Shown here: positions 1 to 6,377 of the stretch, piece by piece
Position numbering within the stretch: position 1 is the stretch's first letter
How the letters are laid out: each line of letters begins with the position of its first letter
Assembly (NCBI GenBank): GCA_004282995.1
Contig: SHLU01000106.1
Span: 1 to 8,058 of the forward strand
Length of the DNA: 8,058 nucleotides
DNA from: Sphingomonadaceae bacterium
GTDB lineage: Bacteria > Pseudomonadota > Alphaproteobacteria > Sphingomonadales > Sphingomonadaceae
Direction: 5' to 3'
Program-made: the position numbers and the translations under genes
The notes under the pieces: model-generated
What the model saw: the letters and a program-made list of their open reading frames with translations, nothing else
What the model was told of the DNA's origin: nothing
The model's database searches: none

Positions 1-539
1 ATGCGGGGCGCCCCGATGTGATGTTCGTGATCCAGCGCGTGCTCGAAGTCGAAGGCAAGCTGACCCTGCTCGATCAGAACCGCGTGATCCGCCCCAATCC
101 CTGGTTCCGCCTGTTCGCGACGTCGAACACGGTGGGTCTCGGCGATACGACCGGCCTCTATCATGGCACGCAGCAGATCAACCAGGGCCAGATGGACCGC
201 TGGAACATCGTCGTCGGCCTCAATTACTTGCCGGCCGATGTCGAGCAGAAGATCGTTACGGCCAAGAACCCGGACACCGATCCCAAGGTCGTCGCCAACA
301 TGATCAAGGTCGCTGACCTCACCAGGCAGGGCTTCATCAATGGCGATATTTCGACCGTGATGAGTCCGCGTACCGTGATTACCTGGGCGCAGAATGCAGC
401 CATCTTTGGCAATATCGGCCTCGCCTTCCGCCTCAGCTTCCTCAACAAGTGCGACGAAGCGGAGCGGATGCTGGTGGCCGAATACTACCAGCGAGTGTTC
501 GGCGAGGATCTGCCCGAAAGCGTGGTCAAACCGGCGTGA
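1..539 (+). CDS. cobS: Cobaltochelatase subunit CobS, C-terminal part (5' truncated by window edge)
   Basis: CobS is the AAA+ ATPase subunit of the aerobic CobNST cobaltochelatase. With CobT it forms the ATP-driven chaperone ring that helps CobN insert cobalt into hydrogenobyrinic acid a,c-diamide in the cytoplasm. The reading frame is open from position 3, so the gene runs in from the left; the GTG at 18 lies inside conserved sequence and is not the start. About 178 residues are visible, roughly the C-terminal half of a protein usually near 330 aa. Visible CobS hallmarks are AGRPDVMFVIQRVLE, the sensor-1-like LFATSNTVGLGDTTGLYHGT segment, QINQGQMDRW, the SPRTVITWAQN segment and the ending CDEAERMLVAEYYQRVFG. 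The Walker A and B motifs lie outside the window. CobT usually follows cobS, but the next gene here is a penicillin-binding protein. Many related bacteria keep cobS without a full cobalamin pathway, so cobalamin synthesis cannot be assumed. Confidence 0.95.
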   Translation, partial: AGRPDVMFVIQRVLEVEGKLTLLDQNRVIRPNPWFRLFATSNTVGLGDTTGLYHGTQQINQGQMDRWNIVVGLNYLPADVEQKIVTAKNPDTDPKVVANMIKVADLTRQGFINGDISTVMSPRTVITWAQNAAIFGNIGLAFRLSFLNKCDEAERMLVAEYYQRVFGEDLPESVVKPA

Positions 540-546
540 TTGCGGG

Positions 547-576
547 TTGCCCAAGGGCGTATTAGCCTGCTAATAC
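547..576 (+). promoter_or_regulatory. Weak candidate promoter for the penicillin-binding protein gene
   Basis: TTGCCC (547-552) and TAATAC (571-576) are separated by 18 bases and loosely resemble -35 and -10 boxes. If they are used, transcription would start near 583, almost at the ATG at 586. That would fit the absence of a properly spaced Shine-Dalgarno sequence there (only AGG at 581-583, two bases from the ATG). The match is poor and read-through from cobS is an equally good explanation. Confidence 0.2.
559..576. repeat. Perfect 7-bp inverted repeat upstream of the penicillin-binding protein gene
   Basis: The 46-bp spacer between cobS and the next gene contains GTATTAG (559-565), a CCTG loop (566-569) and CTAATAC (570-576), a perfect 7-bp inverted repeat ending 9 bases before the ATG at 586. 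It is AT-rich for this genome. No T-run follows, so it is not a standard terminator. It could be an operator, or an RNA hairpin at the start of the penicillin-binding protein message. The repeat is seen directly; any function is inference. Confidence 0.5.
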
Positions 577-585
577 AGTTAGGCG

Positions 586-2724
586 ATGAATTCCCCCTGG
601 TTCCGCAAACTCCTCCCGTGGCGGCGATCTTCGGATCGCGCCGAAGGAGCGTATGCTGGCTATTTTGCACACGACGCAGATGACGGCTTGGCGCCGAGGC
701 GCCCGCAATACGACAGATGGGATGATCGGCTGGACCGCCTGGACGAGGCGACTTCGCGCGAAGAACGGCGGCGTCAGCGATGGTTTCAGCCGCGCTACTG
801 GCGCGGGCGGCGTAAACGCTGGTGGGTGGTCCGATCCATCGCTGCATTGCTGGCGCTGTTTATCGCCCTGGTCTTGTGGCTGGCGCTCACTACGCCACTG
901 TCCAAATCGCTTGAGCCGGTGGTTCCCCCACAGATGACAATCCTGGCCGCCGATGGCACGCCGATTGCGCGCAACGGTGCCATCACGGCGGCCCCGATCG
1001 AGGTCGAGCAATTGCCGCATCACGTGGTCGAGGCGTTCCTCGGGATTGAGGACCGACGATTTCGTTCCCATTGGGGTATCGATCCGCGTGGCATCGCCCG
1101 TGCTGCGTGGACCGGACATGGCGGTGGCAGCACCATCACACAGCAATTGGCCAAGTTCACCTTTCTTAGCCCCGACCGCACGCTGACCCGCAAGGCGCGC
1201 GAGGCCCTGATCGCGTTCTGGCTCGAAGCGTGGCTGACCAAGGACCAGATCCTCGAGCGATATCTTTCGAACGCTTATTTCGGCGACAATGTTTATGGCT
1301 TGCGGGCAGCCAGCATGCACTATTTCTACCGCCGCCCGGAGAACCTGACGCTGGAACAGGCGGCGATGTTGGCAGGACTGGTGCAGGCTCCTTCCGCCTT
1401 GCGCCCGACTGCGCATTACGAGCGGGCCGAGCGGCGTATGCGCGTGGTGCTGGGGGCAATGGTCGATGCCGGCTACTTGTCCGCGGGACGCGCAGCGAAT
1501 GCAAAGCCGCCCAAGCTCGACGTGCGCACCAAGAACGATTTGCCAACCGGGACATATTTTGCCGACTGGGCTTTGCCGATGCTGCGGGAGGGGCGCGAGG
1601 CCGGCTATGAAGCGCAGACCATCACCACCACGCTCGACTCGCGGCTCCAGGGTATCGCCGGCAACATCGTGCGCCGCGCCAACCTGGGCGGGGCGCAGGC
1701 TGCGCTGGTGGCTATGCGTCGCAATGGCGAAGTTGTCGCCATGGTGGGCGGCAAGGATTACGCGACCAGCCCCTTCAACCGCGCCACCCAGGCACGACGA
1801 CAGCCGGGATCGACTTTCAAGACATTCGTTTGGCTGGCTGTTCTCAAGGCCGGGGCCGAACCGGGTGACACCGTCAGCAACAAAGAAATCACCGTAGGCG
1901 GCTATCGGCCCCGCAATGCCGCAGGGCGCTATACGGATACATTGACGCTGGAAGACGCTTTCGCCCGATCGAGCAATGTTGCCGCGGTGCGACTGTATCA
2001 GTCGGTAGGCGACGAGGCGGTTATCGAAACCGCCCGCGAACTGGGCATAACGGCCCCGCTGACACCCGGCGATCCGAGTGTCGCGCTTGGCACAGCGGAG
2101 ATGACCCTGCTTGAGTTGACTGCGGCCTATGCGGGCATTGCCGGCAATCGTTTTCCCGTCCAACCAACACCCCTGCCGGTAGCCGAACAGAGCTGGTGGG
2201 ACTGGATGTGGGACAGTCCTGACAGCTATTCTGACAGGGTGCACGAGGATATGGAGCAAATGCTGCGTGCAGCAGTCAATCGCGGCACAGGCCGGGCGGC
2301 GATTCTGAGCGGACCGAATTTCGGCAAGACCGGGACCAGCCAGGGCAATCGCGATGCCCTGTTCGTGGGCTATGCCGGAGACCTGGTGGTTGGGGTGTGG
2401 ATCGGCAACGATGACAATACGCCTTTGGCCGGAATATCTGGCGGCGGGTTGCCGGCGCGCATGTGGCGCGACTTCATGCTCCAGGCCCAGGGTGAACCCG
2501 CAAGCAAGACCCCGCGGGCCGATCCATCCGGCCCGGTCGAACCTTTCGATATGCCGATGCCCGATGACATTCCTCTTGGAGACGGGATGCGTATCGAGAA
2601 TGACAGCTTGCGGATCGAAACAGAGATCGACGGTTTCCCGGTGGATGTGCGGATGGGGCCGGACGGCGTCGAGATCACTCCTGGGGAGCAGAACCGCGAG
2701 CCAGCGCGCGAACCGGCTCGCTAG
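586..2724 (+). CDS. Class A bifunctional penicillin-binding protein (GT51 transglycosylase / transpeptidase)
   Basis: This 712-aa enzyme polymerises lipid II into glycan strands and cross-links the peptides on the periplasmic face of the inner membrane. Residues 1-81 are a charged Arg/Asp-rich cytoplasmic tail, and 82-103 form one transmembrane anchor. The GT51 domain (about 115-300) has the catalytic-Glu motif EDRRFRSHWG (E155), then GGSTITQQLAKF (180-191), RTLTRKAREAL and ILERYLSNAYFG. The transpeptidase domain (about 340-630) has SxxK at S409-K412, SxN at S462-N464 and KTG at 581-583, so both active sites look intact. A Trp-rich WWDWMWD segment (537-543) sits between SxN and KTG. A low-complexity tail (about 636-712) ends in REPAREPAR. 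ATG 586 is the only ATG before the anchor, and an in-frame TAG lies two codons upstream; the Shine-Dalgarno is poor. It is PBP1A/PBP1C-like, but the exact subclass is not assigned. Confidence 0.95.
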   Translation: MNSPWFRKLLPWRRSSDRAEGAYAGYFAHDADDGLAPRRPQYDRWDDRLDRLDEATSREERRRQRWFQPRYWRGRRKRWWVVRSIAALLALFIALVLWLALTTPLSKSLEPVVPPQMTILAADGTPIARNGAITAAPIEVEQLPHHVVEAFLGIEDRRFRSHWGIDPRGIARAAWTGHGGGSTITQQLAKFTFLSPDRTLTRKAREALIAFWLEAWLTKDQILERYLSNAYFGDNVYGLRAASMHYFYRRPENLTLEQAAMLAGLVQAPSALRPTAHYERAERRMRVVLGAMVDAGYLSAGRAANAKPPKLDVRTKNDLPTGTYFADWALPMLREGREAGYEAQTITTTLDSRLQGIAGNIVRRANLGGAQAALVAMRRNGEVVAMVGGKDYATSPFNRATQARRQPGSTFKTFVWLAVLKAGAEPGDTVSNKEITVGGYRPRNAAGRYTDTLTLEDAFARSSNVAAVRLYQSVGDEAVIETARELGITAPLTPGDPSVALGTAEMTLLELTAAYAGIAGNRFPVQPTPLPVAEQSWWDWMWDSPDSYSDRVHEDMEQMLRAAVNRGTGRAAILSGPNFGKTGTSQGNRDALFVGYAGDLVVGVWIGNDDNTPLAGISGGGLPARMWRDFMLQAQGEPASKTPRADPSGPVEPFDMPMPDDIPLGDGMRIENDSLRIETEIDGFPVDVRMGPDGVEITPGEQNREPAREPAR
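2696..2721. repeat. 7-bp inverted repeat at the convergent gene junction
   Basis: GCGAGCC (2696-2702) and GGCTCGC (2715-2721) form a perfect GC-rich 7-bp stem with a 12-base loop, ending right at the TAG stop of the penicillin-binding protein (2722-2724). It overlaps the coding sequence for the duplicated C-terminal REPA peptide. No T-run follows on either strand, so this is not a clear intrinsic terminator. The two genes meet here without any spacer, so it is still the only structure at the junction that could help end or protect transcripts. Confidence 0.35.
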
Positions 2725-3129
2725 TCAGTCCTCGGCAGCCAGCAATACATTCATGACTGCAGTTGCCCTTGGACGCGAGCGTTCATCCTGCCAGCACTCG
2801 ACCTCGATATTGGCATTGCGCCTGCCCAGCTTGGTGATGCGGGCCTTGGCCCACAAAGGCGCAGCCTTGGCGGGCGCGAGGAATTGCACGGTGATGTTGA
2901 TCGGTTTGAGCCGCGCGGTGCGGCCAGCGTCGGCCAGCGCCATCCGCAATGCAGTGTAGCCGGCAGTTTCTAACAGGCCGCTGATCGCGCCACCATGATA
3001 GAAGCCAGGCCTACCCTCGGTGATGTTGTCGCCGCCAGCGCGTAACACTGGCAAGCCGTCTTCCATGCTGTCCAGCCCGATCCCCAGCGACCGGGCATAG
3101 GGCGGCAGTTCGGGATGCTTACTTGCCAT
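2725..3129 (-). CDS. PaaI-family hotdog thioesterase (second of a tandem pair)
   Basis: A 134-aa protein of the PaaI/YbgC-like hotdog thioesterase type, which hydrolyses acyl-CoA or acyl-ACP thioesters in the cytoplasm; the substrate cannot be told from sequence. The family core is visible as GFYHGGAISGLLETAGY (42-58). It contains the HGG motif (45-47), and E54 stands where the catalytic acidic residue is expected, nine residues after His45. A central strand, INITVQFLAPAK (78-89), and a C-terminal strand pair complete a single hotdog domain of normal length. I chose ATG at 3129: it overlaps the preceding gene by 11 bp and begins just before the domain, while the longer open frame up to 3270 only reads through the neighbour. 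It is the last gene of the - strand train and its TGA touches the stop codon of the convergent penicillin-binding protein gene. The family is sure, the substrate unknown. Confidence 0.85.
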   Translation of the reverse strand: MASKHPELPPYARSLGIGLDSMEDGLPVLRAGGDNITEGRPGFYHGGAISGLLETAGYTALRMALADAGRTARLKPINITVQFLAPAKAAPLWAKARITKLGRRNANIEVECWQDERSRPRATAVMNVLLAAED

Positions 3130-3562
3130 CGCGCGACACTCCCGGAAGGGCCATAAAGACACCCGCAGTATGCGCCACGGGGTCGTCGGGATCGCCATCA
3201 TGCGCGACCCCGCGCACAAAGGCGGCCGAGCGGGTAAGGCGGTAACATTCGGCGCGCCCGATAACGTCATGCCGCTCGCGCGCGGGACGCTGGTAGTCGA
3301 CCCTCAGGTCGAGCGTGGCGATGGCCTGAAACGTCCCCATTCGGGTCCAGATGGCAAGGCCGCTGGCCATGTCCATCAGGCTGACGATAGGGCCGGAGGC
3401 AAGAACAGGACGCTCGCTCTCGCCAATCAGATCCTCGCGCCAGGGCAAGGTGAGTTCGGCCCAATCTTCGCCGCTGGCCCGATACTGCATGCCGAGCCAG
3501 CCCGAATGGCCCACGTTGAGCACAAACTGGGCAGCCTGTTCGGGATCGAATTGCGATGTCAT
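3119..3562 (-). CDS. PaaI-family hotdog thioesterase (first of a tandem pair)
   Basis: A 147-aa single-domain hotdog protein of the PaaI-like thioesterase family. The core helix region reads LASGPIVSLMDMASGLA (54-70), followed by ATLDLRVDYQRPAR (82-95), the strand that normally lines the acyl pocket. The usual HGG triplet is replaced by Ala-Ser-Gly (55-57), while the acidic residue D64 nine positions later is kept. That is the opposite pattern to the next gene, which keeps HGG and has Glu at the acidic position. The start is ATG 3562, served by AAGGG six bases upstream; the longer open frame to 3676 overlaps ruvX and lacks family features. Its end overlaps the next thioesterase by 11 bp, so the two are probably co-translated. 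It could be active alone, or be partner to the second protein. No substrate is indicated. Confidence 0.8.
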   Translation of the reverse strand: MTSQFDPEQAAQFVLNVGHSGWLGMQYRASGEDWAELTLPWREDLIGESERPVLASGPIVSLMDMASGLAIWTRMGTFQAIATLDLRVDYQRPARERHDVIGRAECYRLTRSAAFVRGVAHDGDPDDPVAHTAGVFMALPGVSRDGK

Positions 3563-3568
3563 GCCAGA

Positions 3569-3573
3569 CCCTT
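3569..3573 (-). promoter_or_regulatory. Shine-Dalgarno sequence for the first thioesterase
   Basis: Read on the - strand, AAGGG lies six bases before the ATG at 3562, inside the 52-bp gap after ruvX. It is a well-spaced ribosome-binding site, at the one junction of the gene train that has a gap, and it decides the start of the thioesterase in favour of 3562 over upstream in-frame starts. Confidence 0.6.
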
Positions 3574-3614
3574 GGCCAATTGCGCGGCGGCTTACAATCC
3601 TGCTCGGCGTGCTT

Positions 3615-4103
3615 TTAGACCAAGCCTTCGCCAGACAGCGCATCAAGTGCCGCCTGCAAAAAAATAGCCGCAGCATGGCTGTCGATCCGCTCGGCGCGCT
3701 TGGCCCGGCTCATGTCCTGTCCGATCATTGCCGCTTCGGCGCTCTGCGTTGACCAGCGTTCGTCCCATAGCAGGACCGGCACTGAGAAGGCCTCGGCCAG
3801 GTTGCGGGCATAGGCGCGGCTGGCCTGTGCGCGGGGACCTTCGGATCCGTCCATGTTGCGCGGCAGGCCAAGAACCAGTCCGCGAATGGAGCGGGAATCC
3901 ACCAGTTCGGCCAGTTTTGCACGATCCTTGTTGAAGCGCCCACGCGGCACCGTCTTGCCCGCAGTTGCAAATCGCCAGCCGGCATCGCTGGTCGCTGTGC
4001 CGATGGTTTTTGTGCCAAGGTCAAGCGCCAGCAGCGCGCCGCCATCAGGCAGCGCGTCGGCGAATTCAGCCGCACTCTGGGTAATCAGGATGTTGCTTGC
4101 CAT
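3615..4103 (-). CDS. ruvX: RuvX/YqgF-family putative Holliday junction resolvase / pre-16S rRNA nuclease
   Basis: A 162-aa RNase H-fold nuclease of the YqgF family, a widely conserved cytoplasmic protein. The family is known for processing of the 16S rRNA 5' end in E. coli and is also annotated as a putative Holliday junction resolvase. Visible motifs are LLALDLGTKTIGTATSD with the first catalytic Asp (D28), VLGLPRNMDGSEGPRA (77-92), LLWDERWSTQSAE (111-123), and IDSHAAAIFLQ with the last catalytic Asp (D141). About 20 residues precede the first strand, slightly longer than the compact E. coli form. ATG 4103 lies 19 bp inside the end of the DUF3089 gene, and no strong Shine-Dalgarno is seen, which suggests coupling to the upstream gene. 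A 52-bp gap separates it from the thioesterases downstream. All expected active-site residues are present. Confidence 0.93.
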   Translation of the reverse strand: MASNILITQSAAEFADALPDGGALLALDLGTKTIGTATSDAGWRFATAGKTVPRGRFNKDRAKLAELVDSRSIRGLVLGLPRNMDGSEGPRAQASRAYARNLAEAFSVPVLLWDERWSTQSAEAAMIGQDMSRAKRAERIDSHAAAIFLQAALDALSGEGLV

Positions 4104-5224
4104 GCCCGGACGCGGCTCAAGGCATCGCGTTTCACATTTTGCCAGAACAGCGGCATGTCATACACGTGGTAATTGTTCCCCGGCAGAACGTAGCTGCCCA
4201 ATTCGGGGGGCGCGCCAATCAGTAGCAGTCCGCTTGGGCTGCATCGTGCCGGCACGAGCCCGGGGACCAGTTCCCCCGTGCCCAGATCGTCACCAGGTAC
4301 CAGCGTACCGAGATTGTCCTCGGCAGGTGCCGAGCCGCCGACTGCGCCAGTGAGCGGGTTGGTGCATAGCATCGGGCTATTGCCGCGAGGTGCCCCGTCG
4401 AAACCGACCGACTTGCCGTAAGCTGTGAACAGATCGGTGGCATCGGCCGGCTCGGCATAGCTCGACCAGCTCAGGATACATCCTGCTTGCTGCGCAGTGG
4501 CGCAGGCGGGGAAGGGCAGCGACGGCAGGTCATGATCGACCGAGATAGGCCAGCCGACGATGTAGGTCGCTGCAATGCGATCGGCGATGGGCTTGTCTGC
4601 CACCCGCTCGCGCAGCAGACGAAGCAGGTGCAGTGCACCCTGGCTATGCCCGGCAAGGATGATCGGTACGTCGTCGTCAATCGTATCCTGGAAATATGCG
4701 AAGGCCTGCGCAACGTCTTCATAAGCTGCCTCGATGGCCTGCTGGCCTTCAGGCTCGTCGGTCATGAAGGCTCCGACAGTTGCCTGGCGATAGCGAGGAG
4801 CCCAGATTTCGCTCGCCTGGTTGAACGGACTTGCGAGTCCGCGGAGAAACACGCGGGCGCGGGCGACTGCATCTTCATCATCCAGCGGGGCATTCCAGCT
4901 CGCGCGATTGTAATAGCTGGTGGGGTGGACGAAGAAGACGGCAAAGTCGGGCACCTGCGCACCGGCAGGTGTGGCCATGGTGCGTTCCTGGCCGCGAAAG
5001 GCGGGCTGCCAGCGGGCCGGATCGTCGGTGCCGATGCCCGGGCGGGAATACCACATACCCGGATCGGCATAGGCATTGTCTGCGAGCGGATCCTGCTCGA
5101 CGAAGTCGGCCGAGGGAACGAGCGCGATTTGCGTCAGTTCGCGCGACCAGATGCTCAAAATGAAGCCGCCGGCGACAACAAGTACCGCGACAATCGCAAT
5201 GAAATAAAGAAACTTACGCGCCAT
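4085..5224 (-). CDS. DUF3089 alpha/beta-hydrolase, membrane-anchored
   Basis: A 379-aa protein that matches what I know of DUF3089, a lipase-like alpha/beta-hydrolase family of unknown substrate. Residues 5-25 form a single N-terminal membrane anchor after MARK, so the body should face the periplasm. The first strand, VPDFAVFFVHPTSYYNRASW (91-110), is typical of the family. The nucleophile elbow is AGHSQGAL with S194, and H353 in NNYHVYDMPLFW is a candidate catalytic His. Four cysteines (C241, C249, C287, C328) lie in the C-terminal half and could form disulfides. I chose ATG 5224 because it begins right at the anchor and overlaps the transporter gene by 11 bp; the open frame extends to 5320 but only reads through the transporter's end. 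It could act on lipids or peptidoglycan-related esters, but nothing in the sequence decides this. Confidence 0.85.
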   Translation of the reverse strand: MARKFLYFIAIVAVLVVAGGFILSIWSRELTQIALVPSADFVEQDPLADNAYADPGMWYSRPGIGTDDPARWQPAFRGQERTMATPAGAQVPDFAVFFVHPTSYYNRASWNAPLDDEDAVARARVFLRGLASPFNQASEIWAPRYRQATVGAFMTDEPEGQQAIEAAYEDVAQAFAYFQDTIDDDVPIILAGHSQGALHLLRLLRERVADKPIADRIAATYIVGWPISVDHDLPSLPFPACATAQQAGCILSWSSYAEPADATDLFTAYGKSVGFDGAPRGNSPMLCTNPLTGAVGGSAPAEDNLGTLVPGDDLGTGELVPGLVPARCSPSGLLLIGAPPELGSYVLPGNNYHVYDMPLFWQNVKRDALSRVRAWQATS

Positions 5225-6377
5225 TGCGACGATCCATTGCTTTCTTCCGTCGCCGTCTTCGTCGTTCGCGCGCATTATTCTGCAGCGTCTGGTTACGCTC
5301 GGAGCGACGTTCCAGCGCAACCTTGATCATCGCGATGAGGGGGTCGGCCAGGAACAGACCGAGGATGCCGAACAGCAGACCCATGATCAACTGCGCTGCC
5401 AGAACCACTGCCGGGGCAAGGTCAACCGTGGTCTTGGCAATCAGCGGGATAATGACATAGCCGTCAAGATTCTGGACGAAGAAATATACGAACAGCGTGT
5501 ACAGCCCCATGTCCGTTCCGCCCGAGAAGCCGACCGTGACCATAAGGATGCCGGAGATGATCGCACCGATATTGGGCACAAAGGCGAGCAGGCCGGTCAG
5601 GATGGCCAGCAACGCAGCCATCGGCACCGTGCCGATACCGATCAATTCGGCACCGCCCGTCAGCAAGATGTAGGTGAGCACACCTTCAATCACCATTCCT
5701 ACCAGCCGCCCCGCCATCAACCGTCGCAATGTTGCGGCCATTCGGGCGAGGGTAACGTGCAGTTCCTTGCGTTCGCTGCGCGGCGCCATCCACTCGACCC
5801 CGCGTTCGTAGATATTGGGATCGAGCGCGATATAGGCGCCCAGGATCACGATGAGCACCATCGAAGTCAGGCCGCCGGCGATCCCCGTCAACGCCCGCGT
5901 GACGGTTCCGACCCCGCTCATCAACTGACCCATGATCGTCTGCATGTTGGCCGCCTCGATGGCCAAGCCATTCGTTGCAGCCCAGGTGAAGACCGTTTCC
6001 ACCTGGCTTTGCACGATGGCAGGCAGGGCAGCGGCCTGGCTGGCGATCTGGTCACCGGCAAACAGTGTCAGCCATACCAGGAAAACGACGACCCCTAGCA
6101 TGACCAGCAGGACCCGCACCATTCGCGGCAACGGGGCCACTTTGCCAATCAGCCGCGCACCCCCGTCGATCATGGCGGCAAACACGAGCCCGCCGAAGAT
6201 GATCAGCAAGGCTTGCGAAATGTAGACCGCCAAAGCGGCCAAACCGACGACACTGACCCAGACGAAAGCCTTATAGGCCTCCTGTCGCAATTCCGGACTG
6301 TCGATATAGGATGGGCTCGCGCGCAGGTCAGGCTCGAAATCATCCTCGACGGGCTCAGAAGGGGGGGCTTCGCTCAT
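5214..6377 (-). CDS. AI-2E family transporter (PerM/TqsA-like)
   Basis: A 387-aa polytopic inner-membrane protein of the AI-2E exporter family. The family is named for E. coli TqsA, which exports autoinducer-2, but most members have other or unknown substrates and some act in ion antiport. Residues 1-35 are an acidic cytoplasmic N-terminus. Hydrophobic segments lie near 37-70 (two), 87-106, 168-186, 226-247, 251-282, 290-312 and 322-350. Family signatures are LLAFVPNIGAIISG (263-276), the segment QNLDGYVIIPLIAKTTVDLAP (302-322, given by its ends and the central PLI) and LFGILGLFLADPL (335-347). The C-terminus is strongly basic, with six consecutive Arg at 372-377. ATG 6377 overlaps the lepB stop as ATGA, with GGAGG just upstream, so it is preferred over the in-frame upstream start at 6434. 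The substrate is unknown. Confidence 0.9.
   Translation of the reverse strand: MSEAPPSEPVEDDFEPDLRASPSYIDSPELRQEAYKAFVWVSVVGLAALAVYISQALLIIFGGLVFAAMIDGGARLIGKVAPLPRMVRVLLVMLGVVVFLVWLTLFAGDQIASQAAALPAIVQSQVETVFTWAATNGLAIEAANMQTIMGQLMSGVGTVTRALTGIAGGLTSMVLIVILGAYIALDPNIYERGVEWMAPRSERKELHVTLARMAATLRRLMAGRLVGMVIEGVLTYILLTGGAELIGIGTVPMAALLAILTGLLAFVPNIGAIISGILMVTVGFSGGTDMGLYTLFVYFFVQNLDGYVIIPLIAKTTVDLAPAVVLAAQLIMGLLFGILGLFLADPLIAMIKVALERRSERNQTLQNNARERRRRRRKKAMDRRNGA

Noticed and set aside
2219..2237. CTGACAG direct repeat at 2219-2225 and 2231-2237
   Set aside because: It is a short in-frame repeat coding for Asp-Ser-rich loop residues; there is no array and no sign of a mobile or regulatory element.
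562..2259. 565-codon open frame on the - strand opposite the penicillin-binding protein
   Set aside because: It is a GC-driven shadow: the + strand frame has complete, ordered catalytic motifs, while the antisense translation is low-complexity, rich in Arg, Gly, Gln and His, and shows no family motif.
3572..3579. TTGGCCAA palindrome in the ruvX-thioesterase gap
   Set aside because: An eight-base palindrome is expected by chance in a window this size, and it overlaps the Shine-Dalgarno region without further symmetry.
3563..3676. Upstream extension of the first thioesterase to a start at 3676
   Set aside because: It would overlap the end of ruvX by more than 60 bp, adds an Arg/Cys-rich tail unlike the family, and ignores the well-placed AAGGG before ATG 3562.
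5225..5320. 32-residue N-terminal extension of the DUF3089 protein
   Set aside because: The extension only reads through the transporter's 3' end in another frame and would bury the membrane anchor behind a charged leader. ATG 5224 fits the anchor and the junction.
4487..5326. 279-codon open frame on the + strand opposite the DUF3089 gene
   Set aside because: Antisense shadow without recognisable motifs. The - strand frame has the GHSQG elbow, a membrane anchor and coupled junctions.
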